A DNA stretch of 64,000 nt from Sphagnum compactum. Its lineage: Eukaryota > Bryophyta > Sphagnopsida > Sphagnales. How positions within the stretch are numbered: the first letter of the stretch is position 1; every line of letters begins with the position of its first letter. The position numbers and the translations under genes were made by a program. Location of the stretch: positions 13,702,001 through 13,766,000 of the forward strand of contig OZ234501.1 in NCBI GenBank assembly GCA_965153455.1, in the 5' to 3' direction. The notes under the pieces are model-generated. The model saw only the letters and a program-made list of their open reading frames with translations. It had not been told where the DNA came from and searched no databases. This document shows positions 50,031 to 60,676 of the stretch, piece by piece.

Positions 50031-51550
50031 AAAAATTGTCAAGGTCAAAAAAATAAAATGAAAATCTAATTTGCTTGAACAATGGTTGATTGACAACTCA
50101 AATTTGAACAATAAAATTGAGATTGCACAAGTGGCTTACAATAGACAAATTTGATATTTGTGGTTTGTCATCATGTGCCCATGCCTTGCGTTTCAAGGTT
50201 GGAGGCCATTGCACAGGTTAATTTTTTGGCGATTTGTTTTGCACATTATTAATGTTTCAAGACTCTAGTTATAATAAGTTGCATATTAAAAGTTTTATAT
50301 ATTTTAGACATTTTGTATCATGGCATTTGCATGTTGCCATTAAGGGGTTCAAAGTTTGGTTTTCTTATTCAAATAATTGATGATTTAAAATGTTGATTAT
50401 GGAATTATAATATCATATGAAGTGAAATTTTGAACACCTCACACTAATTTTTCCACTTATTTCAAGCTTATTTAGTTGTGAATTACAACTATCATTTGGT
50501 AAGTGACAAAAAGAGACCTTTCAATCATTGATGATGTAATAATCAATTGAATCACATGCAATCATGTTAAGATTTAAAATAATTGATTATTACACCAAGA
50601 TATTGGACCCTAACCACTATAATATCAAAAAATGCAACACCTCTTCCTTTTTGTAAAAACATGAAATTTTATGATAACAATTGTGTATTGTGAAACAAAA
50701 TTGTGAGGCTTCACATGATTGAGTTTAACATATTTAGACAAATAAATGTAAAGAACACACATGCACCATGAAAAACAAACATTTAGGGAAAAGAAATAGA
50801 TTACTACACAAAAAGTAGAAAAAAATAAATAACATTATTAAATGTAGGAAATATATGTGGATGTGTGAATTTTGAAAACCACAACATATGTGGAAAAACC
50901 TATTTGACAAGATTTACACTACATAAAAATTGCAACAAATGTTTTTTTAAAAATCCCATGATACCCATTGGGTATTATAGGAAAAAACATTGATGAGTAC
51001 GCTTTTCAAAAATATAAAAAAAATTGTTGAAAATTATAGTGCAATTTTAAGGACCTTTCCAATCATAATTTTTTACCTTTCAATATTTTTCATACATGCA
51101 AGGCATGTAAACCTAAGGCATTAGAACATTAGATACCTAGGGTTTATTTTGGAATTTTTTTTTGTAACCAAACTAACTATCATCGATAAGAAGATGTAAA
51201 AAATGGTAATTCTTAACAAGAAAATTCACCCGAGTCTTTTTATAAAGGCAAATAAAGTACAAATAATTAATCACCATTTTTTATCTTTGGCTACACAATT
51301 GAATCTAAAAACTTTGTAATTTTTATTTTTAAAACAGCTCATTTTACCAAAGTTTGGGATTTTTTTTAAGTAGTCACATGGCCCAAATGTCAACCTAATG
51401 GGTGCTACATTATGGCCAACCTTTATGTGACATGTGTAATGTCTTAAGTCTAAACCTAAATTTATAACTATTAATGAGTTGTAATCTTATAATAAATTAG
51501 CACAATCATTATTATAATGCAGAAAAATTATTAATAATTACTTTTAATAA
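50031..51550. other. AT-rich intergenic DNA
   Basis: No gene seen. Confidence 0.5.
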
Positions 51551-53040
51551 TAATAATATTCTATTGAAGAAGCTGTTGATGAAGGTCTTAAGAAGTTTGT
51601 CGACAAGCAAGAAGAGCTTTTAAGAGTTCCAAGGATGTTAAGGGAGTGGAAAGCCAAAGTTCTTGTGTTTGTATAGAAGAGGACTCATGTTTCCTTCGTG
51701 GTTCAAACGTCTTTGGATTTTTTTGTGTATGTTCCTTTAACAGATCTGGATCGCCTAAATATTCTCTAATAGTCTTTGGTCTTACTTACATGGATAAATG
51801 TTGTAACAGCTTTGTGCTTATTTGTAAAAAAATTCATGTTTCTTCTATTTTCTCGGAGCTCGGTAATTTCATCTATCTTTTAATAAAGTTCATAATTTTG
51901 AAAGTGTTCAATGTGGCCCTCATCCCCCCATTTCTTTGTGCGGTTTGGAAAATTCATAAACACTCAACTAAACCTAGTTTTATTTGTGCAGCCCGCTCTA
52001 TTTCTTTGACTGTTGTTTGTAAGTGGTTGTGTTCTTTCTTTGAAATTTTGTTTCCTATGGTGAATGACCCAGAAAAGGGTGTCTAAACCCAAAAAAGTAG
52101 ATGTTCCTTATGATAGTAGTTGGATTCTCGATGACTCTGCAAGAATGGTGAAGGCAATAAATAATCTTCATCGTTCGAGATCTGAAATTGATAAAACTTT
52201 TCCCCGCTTTTGTTGTAGAGATTCGACCTTGACTCCATAAAATAAATTGACCTAGCGGATTTGAAAGCTCGTAGGAGAGTTCTGATAAATAAAGTGTTTA
52301 ATCAGATGCTGAAGTTTCATTGTTTCAAATTTTTGATGGTTCAAAACACAACTTTGAACTTTAGGTTTTTGTGGCTGAAAAATAAAGTAGGGATCAATTT
52401 GTTTGAAAATCTTTGTAACTTTCAAGTTGTGGAGGCCTCAGACTTGATCTCTCGGCTAGATTTCTTATTGGACAATTTGTTCCTTTGTTTTGGTCACGAT
52501 GTTTCTAGACAATGTGTCGGTATCCCCATGGGCACAAATTGTGTGGTCTATGTGGCTAATTTCTATCTCTTCACCTATGGGTTTAATTCCATGAAACGTC
52601 TCTAGAAAAGTAATACATGTCCTGTTGTGCTTCATGGTTTGTCCTTGGTTCGTAGGTTTGTGGATGATCTTTCTGTTTTTGATTTTCCAGATTTTGTGAA
52701 CTTCATGTACATTGACCAAGACTCTTTTGGTGGTGGCACATACCGAAAACCTCTTGTGAGTTGAATTATACATATAAAGGCTTCTCCTATAATTTCTTGG
52801 ATCTAACTATGAGCTAGAGTCCTCAAGGTTCATCTTGTGACATTTTTGATAGGCATTCTCAACCAGAGTGTGCTAGTGTTGAAATGATTAGAATGTTTCA
52901 TGTTCATTCCAATATCTCGATTGCAGAGCTGGGGGTTGTAAGTAGTCGATTTTACATATTCTTGAGACTTTGTAGTTGTAAAAGTCTTCCAAATGATCAA
53001 TCTTCAGGTCTTTCTGAAGGCAAAAGGCTACCCTTTAAAA
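51551..53040 (+). pseudogene. Degenerate Penelope-like reverse transcriptase
   Basis: Ordered relics of a Penelope-type RT: MDKCCNSFVLICKKIHV (near 51790), then FLCAVWKIHKHSTKPSF (finger motif), SWILDDSARMVKAINNL, RLDFLLDNLFLCFG, QCVGIPMGTN (52510-52539), the catalytic RFVDDLSVF (52654-52680, FVDD replacing the more usual YxDD), and FHVHSNIS (52895-52918). Much of it stays in one frame with a few stops, then shifts. The order matches the single-RT proteins of Penelope-like elements rather than LTR or LINE elements, which have different flanking motifs. A GIY-YIG endonuclease was not identified. The element is inactive. Confidence 0.65.
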
Positions 53041-53804
53041 GTTATTCTTAAAAGAACTCGAGGGTTGGTTATCAAAGAAAGATTCTTGTTCGGAATTTTC
53101 GCTTTTGGCATCTTCAGAATGATTTTGCTACGGGTCAGGTAAGTGGGGAGCTTCCTGTAAGCCCACTTGTTCTTAGTCTTACCCTGTTTTTTCCCCTTTT
53201 CTTCGTTTCTTTGTCTCGTCTTTTTTGTGGGGTTTGTTGTTAGCCAATAATGTGGCCAATATTCCTGTCGTTTTCGGAATTGCAACAAGATTACGGTTTG
53301 TAGGATGGTGCTTGTCGTCGGCCTTTATCCGTTGTAGGGAGTTGAGGAAGTCGACGGGGAAGTTGTGATAATTCGGTCCCTATCATACATGATGCTCTTG
53401 ATGGTCCCTTAACATGTGTGAGAGTGGCATTTTTGTTCATAACGGTGTGTGTTGTTCGTTTCTCGTTTGTTTTTTGTCCCCCCTCGTTTGGTTCTTTCTG
53501 TGGCTTCCTAAGGAAGTGTTATCCTTGTTGGTTCTTCTTCATCGTGAGAATGGAGATTTATCTATTTTTATGAAATATATGTATCCATCACTATATATTC
53601 ATGTTGCTCCTCAATATCTCCCACTAAGCGACTTAAGCTGCTGTGCACACACCGAATTTACAGGCATTCTAGCAACAAGAGTAGAAGTCAGATTCAAACT
53701 ATTGTTGCACAAACTATGCAATAAGCCCAAGGCAATTCGGAACATACATACCATGGGAGGTTTTCTCCTCCACCCCTATCGTTTTTCTATTATTTTTGCC
53801 TTTG

Positions 53805-54197
53805 TCAATTGCTTTGTAAGAATCGAGCGCAACTTGAATGTTTAGCATCAGCTTTCGAGAGGCCTGTAGAAGCCCGTATTGCATGCACATGGATCATGGT
53901 CCCCCAATGGGGATGCCGGTGTAGCTCTACCTCATCCACTATCACGAGTGCAACAGATGACTGTGAGATTCCGGCCTCAAACGATTTGCGACTGTTATCC
54001 TTCTCGAGGTACGGGGGGCCATTATACCTACTTCCTCTTTTGGTCTTGAGTGTCAGTTCTTGTTGAATGAATTCACAAGAGAAATCGCCTAGACTGCTAA
54101 TGCAAATAAGCATTGATATCGCTCCTTCCTCACTTCTGCTGTCCGTGGTAGCACGGCTGATGGCGGATCTCGCACTATCATGCTGACGCACGGCCAT
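53805..54197 (-). CDS. Unrecognised 130-codon frame at the left edge of the CG-rich island
   Basis: An open frame on the minus strand starting MAVRQHDSARSAISRATT, with mixed polar composition and a segment VALVIVDEVELHRHPHWG. Codons are richer in C and G than in surrounding DNA. I recognise no domain and no splice partners. It may be an exon or a remnant gene of the element formed by the island; chance is not excluded. Confidence 0.3.
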   Translation of the reverse strand: MAVRQHDSARSAISRATTDSRSEEGAISMLICISSLGDFSCEFIQQELTLKTKRGSRYNGPPYLEKDNSRKSFEAGISQSSVALVIVDEVELHRHPHWGTMIHVHAIRASTGLSKADAKHSSCARFLQSN

Positions 54198-54330
54198 AAT
54201 CTCCAGAGTCTACAAAATGAATCCATGTTAAAAAGTGATCAAACCCTTAACATTTGTGCGAGCCTTGGATTTGCCTTGCTTCACACCCATTCCTTTGTAT
54301 TTGATTGATTAACATGGTCGAGTTCTCACG

Positions 54331-54621
54331 ATGATGTTTGTAGGTCGGGAGCTGGTCCAGATTTATGGGCTAATTTATCTTGTTGTAAATTGTAGCACAA
54401 CGAGTTACAATTTATTGCGCACTCATTGCCCGACGATGGACACGAGCTTTGTACCTGATAGGTACTATAGACAAACTTTTCTCAGTCTTCAAGTTATATT
54501 AAGGCTCGACGAACAAATTTATCGATATAGGAGGGTTTGGAAATTCTATGGCTGTGAGCCAAACTTGTTGGACCAGTTTCACAGAACAATTTTGGACAAT
54601 AGACCACCGAAAGAATTGTGA
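54331..54621 (+). CDS. Unrecognised 96-codon frame ending at the first repeat unit
   Basis: Plus-strand frame starting MMFVGRELVQ and including YYRQTFLSLQVILRLDEQIY and WKFYGCEPNLLDQFHRT. Its stop TGA (54619-54621) is made by the first bases of repeat unit A, so the frame may have been cut by the arrival of the repeat. No known family was recognised. Confidence 0.3.
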   Translation: MMFVGRELVQIYGLIYLVVNCSTTSYNLLRTHCPTMDTSFVPDRYYRQTFLSLQVILRLDEQIYRYRRVWKFYGCEPNLLDQFHRTILDNRPPKEL

Positions 54622-55214
54622 GCCATACCGACATAGCCATGGTCGGTAGTCTCAATTTGTAAGAGTTGCATTAAGGATATTCAAGTGTGATGAAGTTATT
54701 AAGGATTTTTAACAACTTCGTGTTAGAATAGGGGTTGATGAATGCGCACAGTTGTGTGGGGGGTTGTTTTCTTTTCTGAGATACGGTATTAGTCAGGTTA
54801 GTTCTTTTTTTTAACAAAAAGCTGGTAAACCATAGTTTTGGGACTTCAGTGGCGTAATTAGGAGTGAGAAATCTCTAGAGGGTTAGGGGTAGAAACAGAC
54901 ACCAAAATTCATGGTGTGTAACAAAACATTGGTCTTTTTCCTAGTATTTAGTGAGTAACAAGGATGTTAGGGATTTATGAACCAGGTGAGAGGGGTCAAT
55001 GAAAGGCCCAATAGAATTAGAACAATCTTCAAGTCGTATGAGCATAGGATTAATTCGAATCAATTTAATGATTAAATAGATAATGTGATAGTGTGCCAAT
55101 GGTGACAGGAAGTTTCATAATGACTGAAACATTTATTTGGATTATGAATAAGCTCAACAAGGAATTACAAGTACATGTTAAGCCCTAGGCTATGCCATAT
55201 GCCATAGTGATAGT

Positions 55215-55637
55215 TCATAATTGCAGGAAATCTAAAATGCGTCGAATGGTACGAACTAGGTAGTCCGCCTTACTATTAGGAGGAGGTTGAAGAATCGGAC
55301 CACGCAACCAACGATAATGTCCAACGTTGGGAACTAAAGACCAGGTAAAAATAAAAGTGTTTTCGATTTCGTAACAACCTTCACATATAGTTTCAGGTTC
55401 GTCACCGGAAGCGGGGTCGATTTGCAACAAGATCACTAGGGTGCGAAAGTTCGGCGAAATACGATAGTACCAGGCTCAAGGGGGTTCAACTTCAAGGCGA
55501 GTGCACACCTCTCGAGGTTCGGGTTCTTTGTCACGAAGATGCTGCATTAGGGTCAAATTTAGATATGACTCCAAAGGTAGTTGTTCATTCGTTTGTGCGG
55601 CTTGGGGCCCGTAAGATGTGACCATGCGCGACGCCAT
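55215..55637 (-). pseudogene. Antisense conserved reading frame, copy A (one stop)
   Basis: Exactly the length of copy B (141 codons, no indels), beginning MASRMVTSYGPQAAQ and ending IRRILDFLQL. The only disruption is a TGA at codon 54 (55476-55478), where copy B has CGA; this is the change expected from decay of a methylated CpG. The conserved part contains DPASGDEPET, CEGCYE and GHYRWLRGPI. I do not recognise the protein. Its function is unknown. Confidence 0.65.
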
Positions 55638-55875
55638 AATTTTAAGAAGAGGTAAAAAAAAAGATCTTCAATCAAAATCAAATCGACAATGGAAGGCGGA
55701 GGATTGGTTACATTGAGATGTGCAATCGTAATTTATAGATCAAGGAAAGGAAGGAAATGCGTGAGTAATGGCCTAGAACCATGGTAAGTAAAACCTTAAG
55801 GTCAAAGGGAAAAATTGAAGGTTTAAGTGAAATTGGTTGGGGGGAAAGTGGGAAAAGGTGAAAAGGTTTTTTTCC

Positions 55876-56035
55876 TTCACCTTCCATAGCCACTGAGCTG
55901 AGAACATTCCATTGGCCTCCAAGCATAAGAACCTTCTCCTTCTCCTTCCATGGCCACCAAGCAAAGAACCTTCTCCTTCTCCTTCCATGGCCACCAAGCA
56001 AAGAACCTTCTCCTTCTCCTTCCTTTGGCTACCAA
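55876..56035 (+). repeat. 39-bp minisatellite upstream of copy A frame
   Basis: Units of CCTTCTCCTTCTCCTTCC followed by ATGGCCACCAAGCAAAGAA occur about three to four times. On the minus strand this gives a GGAGAAGG-rich tract about 250 bp before the copy A start codon. Unit B has the counterpart near 59467-59570. Confidence 0.8.
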
Positions 56036-56295
56036 CTTTGGATCTACCTTCACCTTCCTTTTCCTTCTTTTGAAAGGGCGGACTCGGATCATTGAAATTT
56101 TTTTCTTTCCCCGGACATAATTTTCAATTGAATCTTGATAATACTTATTCCGACAAGCTTCTTGAGGAGGAAAAAATGATCAACCTTGCTAGTTAGGAAT
56201 AGGAAGGAGAGTAGAATGAAAATCTTGTAATAATTTTGAAAGAATGGAGGTGAGTAGTGATAGTATTGGGAGGTTAGAACCTTAAAGAAATCTCA

Positions 56296-56650
56296 CAAAC
56301 CCTCTCGGGTTTTGTAGCATAAGTTCTCACTGGTTTAGTTGCAGAGCTTGAGATTTGGTAGGAAGGTGCGCCTAGTAGTTAACTTTTTAAAAAGCTAAGG
56401 CAAGCTAGATTTGAACAACCTATGTGTTAGAAACAATATTCCAAATGATTGGTGGTCTGCAGTCAAGTTGGACCAACTGCCTTCGTAAAACCTTCTCAGG
56501 CTTGGTAGTGTAATTCCTCACTGGTTTGGCTGCAGATCTTAAGATTTGGTAGGAAGGTGCGCTTAGTAAATAGCTTTCCAAAGAGCTATAGCAAGTCAGA
56601 TTTAAACAACCTATGTGTTAGAAACAATATTTCAAATGATTGCTGGTTGC
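56296..56650 (+). repeat. ~190-bp tandem repeat, two copies (unit A)
   Basis: Copies start near 56302 and 56492; each holds TCTCGGGTTTTGTAGCATAA or a variant, GAGATTTGGTAGGAAGGTGC, an AGCTAAGGCAAGC-like box and GAAACAATATT. Unit B has three copies. Confidence 0.8.
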
Positions 56651-56927
56651 AACCAAGTTGAAGATGGAGTTGAGTCCATAAAAGTTTGTTTAAAGGGATG
56701 ACAATTTAATATAAGGTTATAGGAGTTATAATGTTTGAGTTTAGAAAATATATCTATCAGTGCTAAGTCGTGAATGATGTATAGAAGGCAAGGTACTTAG
56801 TTTCAACTACGAACGCAATCTAACATCTAGAAATACACTCACATTTTTTCCCTCACTAGTAGCATTTGTGCTTTCAAGCATAGTCACCTTGTACAACCGG
56901 AAGTAAAGGGACAAAAGTTGCCTCACA

Positions 56928-58236
56928 AGAATCCTCACCGTTTTTGAGCAAAATATATTTTTTAGTGTGTGAGGTTTGAGTGGTTCAAATCCGCTTGATG
57001 CTCGGTACGTTTTAGATTTTGGAGACTTGCCATGAAGTTTAGAGTGGCAATTTGGGGCGGCTTATGACAAAATCGCACCTTTTTTTTTTGTCAACCACAG
57101 GTTCTCGATATTACACATGTTGGACCCTTTATTCTGATTATGCTGTGAAGCCTGGGGAGAGTGTAACTGCGAGGAACGTGAGGTTGGGGAAAATGCAGAA
57201 AGGGAGCGTCTATTTAAGCCATGGCTTTGCGAGCAAGAACGCATTTGCAGTACATTCTCCTACTCTTTTCCGATTTCTCCGATTTCTCATTTGGGCATTG
57301 TTTCTCGATGTTGATGTTTTGTGGGTCCCTTATAAGGTCACGAAATGAAATCTAAGTTTGGGTACGATTGGTTCGCAATAAAGCTATCATTAATGTTGCA
57401 TGCAAAGGAATTTCTTTGTTGTCTCACAAAGTCGTAGGGCATAGTCGTGCTTTAAGATGTTGTCTTTGAATCTTTTTGTTGCCAGATATGTGGGAAAAAA
57501 ACTCAAGTTGCAGCTATTTATTTAAATGTCTACACCAAATTTAGAGTAGATTATGATGCATTTATTTACGTTCACTGTTTGGAGGTCACGAAATACCTTC
57601 GAGGGTAATAATGGCTAATACGAACTTCGATTCATGGTGACTGTATTATTTTGATACATTGTGAAAAATATTCACATTTTCATGGCCTTGGTTCCATTCG
57701 TGTCTTATTTTTTTTGGGTTGGGTATATTTGACCAAATTGTTTCCCAGCTTTTTCTTGAATATTAACAATACATTACGGTGTAAATTCCTGCTTATGTGA
57801 CACTCAGATTGAAACAAAAGGTATCTGTCGACAATATTTGATTAGAAACGATGATGTGGACTTGAATGCTTGTTTCCTTGTTCGTCCTTCACAGGGTTTG
57901 GATCCCATAACATCCGTTGCCATGGATGGCTATCGATGGACATCGCTGCGAAGTATGTGCCTGGACACTTCGGCCAGGCACAAAGCTCGAAGAACACAAC
58001 TTCGAATTAATCAATCGAAGTTTGCTTGAGGCCTACGCATGGTTGACACTCGAAAACTTCAAAGGATTTTGAGATAACATGAATTTAAAGGGTTGCGAAA
58101 GAGGCAAATTTCAACTCAAGCAAGAGTTACGGGCTACACCGTAGGTCAAACTTGCTTCCAAACTGATATTTAAAGTTTTGATGCGTTGTTTGTCCGAGTA
58201 ATCTCATCCGTGCGTATTAACATTGTTCCATGTCTG
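56928..58236 (+). other. Spacer between repeat units with short unrecognised frames
   Basis: About 1.3 kb, unrelated to the spacers outside the units. A plus-strand frame at about 57100-57348 (contains KPGESVTARNVRLGKMQKGS and VYLSHGFASKNAFAV, ends VPYKVTK) follows a CCACAG acceptor-like site and has protein-like composition. A second short frame lies at 57838-58029 (contains DGYRWTSLRSMCLDTSARH). Neither matches a family I know. Both may be broken genes of the island element. Confidence 0.35.
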
Positions 58237-58820
58237 TAAGCCATATCGACATGGCCATGGCTAATAGTCTCAATGTTTAAGAATTGTGTTAGGAATATTT
58301 GAGTGTGGTGAGGTTTTTAAGGGGGTTTAACAACTTTGTGTTATAATAGGGGTAGAGGAATGCGCACAAGGTGTGGGGGGGTTGTTTTGTTTTCCGAAAT
58401 GCGATATTGGTTGGGTTAGTCCTTTTCTTCAGCAAAAAGTTGATAAACTATAGTTTTAGAACCTTAGTAGCGTAAGAAGGAGCGAGAAATCGCTAGGAAG
58501 TAGAGGGAAGGAAAAATAAACACCGGAGTTCATGATGTGCAACAAAACATTAGTCTTGTATCAGTATTTAACAAGCAGCAAGGATGTTGGGAATCTGTGA
58601 AACAGGAGGAGGGGGTTAGTGAAAGGTCCAATAAAGATAGAGCAATCTTCAAGCCATAAGAACGAAGGATTAATTCGAATAAGCTTAATGGTTAAATAGA
58701 TGATGTGGTAGTGTGCCAATGATAATAGGAGTCTCATAAGGACTGAAACATTTATTTAGATTATGAGTAAGCTCGGTAAGGAGCTATGGGTACATGTTAA
58801 GTCCTGGCCTATGCCATGGT

Positions 58821-59243
58821 TCATAGCTGTAGGAAGTCTAGAATGCGTCGAATAGTACGAACTAGATAGTCCGCCTTGCTGTTAGGAGGTAAGCGACGAA
58901 TCGGACCGCGCAACCAACGATAGTGTCCAACGCCGGGAACTGAAGACCAAGCGAAGAGAGAAATGTCTTCGGTTTCATAACAGCCTTCACAAACGGTTTC
59001 GGGTTCGTCACCGGAAGCAGGATCGACTTGTAACAAGATCACCAAGGTGCGGGAATTTGGCGAAATGCGGTAATACCAGGCTCGAGGGGGTTCAACTTCG
59101 AGACGAGCGCGCACCTCTCGAGGTTCGAGTTTTTCGTCACAGGGATGCTGCGTTAGAGTCAAATCTAAAGACGATTCCGAAGGCGGTTCCTCGTTCACTT
59201 GTGCGGCTTGGGGCCCGTAGGAGGTGACTGTGCGCGACGCCAT
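58821..59243 (-). CDS. Antisense conserved protein of unknown function, copy B (intact)
   Basis: An uninterrupted 140-residue frame; ATG at 59241-59243 chosen because copy A aligns from the same methionine (an in-frame ATG 11 codons upstream is not conserved). The N-terminal 50 residues are variable and acidic. The rest is conserved and contains AWYYRISPN, DPASGDEPETVCEGCYE (a CxxC pair), GHYRWLRGPI and SKADYLVRTIRRILDFLQL. Against copy A, the last 22 codons differ at nine sites, all silent. The segment from AWYY to GCYE differs at 13 silent and 3 replacement codons. That is strong evidence that it was translated and selected. No transmembrane segment or signal peptide is apparent. I do not recognise the family; a gene of a mobile or viral-like element is the simplest guess. 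Confidence 0.6.
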   Translation of the reverse strand: MASRTVTSYGPQAAQVNEEPPSESSLDLTLTQHPCDEKLEPREVRARLEVEPPRAWYYRISPNSRTLVILLQVDPASGDEPETVCEGCYETEDISLFAWSSVPGVGHYRWLRGPIRRLPPNSKADYLVRTIRRILDFLQL

Positions 59244-59466
59244 GCTTGCAAGGAAGAGAGGAAAGATCTTCAACAAAAATCAAATTGCAATGAAGGTGGA
59301 GGGGATTTGTGACATCAAGTTATGTGATCGTAATTTATACGCAAGGAAAGGAAGGGAGTGGGTAAAGAATGGCCTAGGACCATGGTAAGGTAAAACCGTT
59401 GTGTCAAAGGATAAAAAGTGAGGGTTTAAGTAAGTTTGCTTGGGGGGAAGTGGGAGTAAGTGCAAA

Positions 59467-59570
59467 GAGACATTCTCCTTCTCCTTCCATTGACCACCGA
59501 GCAAAGGGACCTTCTCCTTCTCCTTCCATTGACCACCGAGCAAGGGGGTTCTTCTCCTTCTCCTTCTCTT
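59467..59570 (+). repeat. 39-bp minisatellite upstream of copy B frame
   Basis: CTTCTCCTTCTCCTTCCATT plus GACCACCGAGCAAAGG units, two and a half copies. It is the counterpart of 55876-56035, and lies about 220 bp before the copy B start on the minus strand. Confidence 0.8.
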
Positions 59571-59794
59571 TAAAAGGCGAACTTGGGTGATTGGGGTGCT
59601 CTCTTTTTCCGACGGGAGATGACCTCTAATTCAATCTCGAGAGTTCTAGTTCTGACAAGCTCTTGAGAAGGAAAAGGATGATCAACTTTGGGAGTGGAGA
59701 AGGGGAAAGAGAGTAGAAGGGGGATTTGGTAAGAGTTTTGGACGGATGGAGGTGAGTAAGAATAGTATTGGGAAGTTGGAACTCTAGGGAAAGT

Positions 59795-60350
59795 TAATAA
59801 ACCCTCTCGGATTTTGTAGCATAACTTCCTAGTTATTTAGCTGTAGATCCTGAGATTTGGTAGGAAGGTGCGTTTACTAGTTAGCTTTCCAAAGAGCTAA
59901 AGCAAGCCGAATTTGAATAATCTGGGTGTGAGAAACAATTCTCCAAGTGACTAGTGGTCTGCAGTCAAGTTGAATCAACTACTTCCACAAAATCCTCTCG
60001 GGTTTTATAGCATAATTTCCTACTTATTTAGCTGCAAATCCTGAGATTTGGTAGGGAGGTGCGTCTACTAGTTAGCTTTTCAAAGAGCTAAAGCAAGCTA
60101 AATTTGAACAATCTGGTGGTGAGAAACAATTCTTCAAGTGACAGGTGGTCTGCAGTCAAGTTGGACCAACTACTTCCACAAAATCCTCTCGGGTTTTATA
60201 GCATAATTTCCTACTTATTTAGCTGCAGATCCTGAGATTTGGTAGGAAGGTGCGTCTACTAGTTAGCTTTCCAAAGAGCTAAAGCAAGCTGAATTTGAAC
60301 AATCTGGGAGTGAGAAATAATTCTTCAAATGATTGCTGGTTGTAGCCAAG
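59795..60350 (+). repeat. ~190-bp tandem repeat, three copies (unit B)
   Basis: Copies start near 59803, 59993 and 60186. The second and third share CTCTCGGGTTTTATAGCATA and GTGCGTCTACTAGTTAGCTT and are very similar, so amplification within unit B post-dates the split from unit A. Confidence 0.85.
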
Positions 60351-60676
60351 TTTAAGGAAGTGTTGAATTCATAAAAGTTTGTTTAAAGGGATGATAATTT
60401 AGTATAAGGTTCTAGGATCGGGAATGTGGGGATCAAAAATAATAATAATAACAAAATAAAATAAAATAAAAAATATAGCTATCAATGTTAAGTTGTGAAT
60501 GATGCATAGGCGGCAAAGAAATTTAATCTCAACTACAAACGCTATATAGCATCTAGAAGTACGCTTGCTTCGTTTTTCACTGATAGCATTTATGCTTTCA
60601 AGTATAGTCACCTTGTAGAACCGGGAGTAGAGGGACAAAAGTTGCCTCACAATGTCAGGGTCAACATTCACAACTC

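Larger units (their letters stand above)
54619..56927 (+). repeat. 2.3-kb island repeat, unit A
   Basis: Unit A begins TGAGCCATACCGACATAGCC and ends TTGCCTCACA. It matches unit B (58237-60651) along its whole length in direct orientation, roughly 75-80% by eye, with indels in the minisatellites. From left to right it contains a non-coding arm, the antisense 141-codon frame, a 39-bp minisatellite and two copies of a ~190-bp tandem unit. Flanks of the two units are unrelated. Confidence 0.85.
58237..60651 (+). repeat. 2.4-kb island repeat, unit B
   Basis: Begins TAAGCCATATCGACATGGCC, ends TTGCCTCACA, and is about 3.62 kb downstream of unit A. Same internal order as unit A; it is longer because it carries a third copy of the ~190-bp tandem unit. 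The ends resemble TG...CA, but no primer-binding site, polypurine tract or target duplication was found, so LTR status is not supported. Confidence 0.85.

Noticed and set aside
55708-56092. Minus-strand frames with RRRRRFFAWWPWKEKEK repeats
   Set aside because: Translation of the 39-bp minisatellite (39 is a multiple of three); not conserved in unit B.
56950-57025. tRNA suggested by GGTTCAAATCC
   Set aside because: No matching acceptor, D or anticodon stems around the T-loop-like word.
54619-60651. Units A and B as the two LTRs of a retrotransposon
   Set aside because: Ends look like TG...CA, but the internal part is only 1.3 kb, there is no tRNA-like primer site, no polypurine tract, no matching target duplication and no gag-pol.
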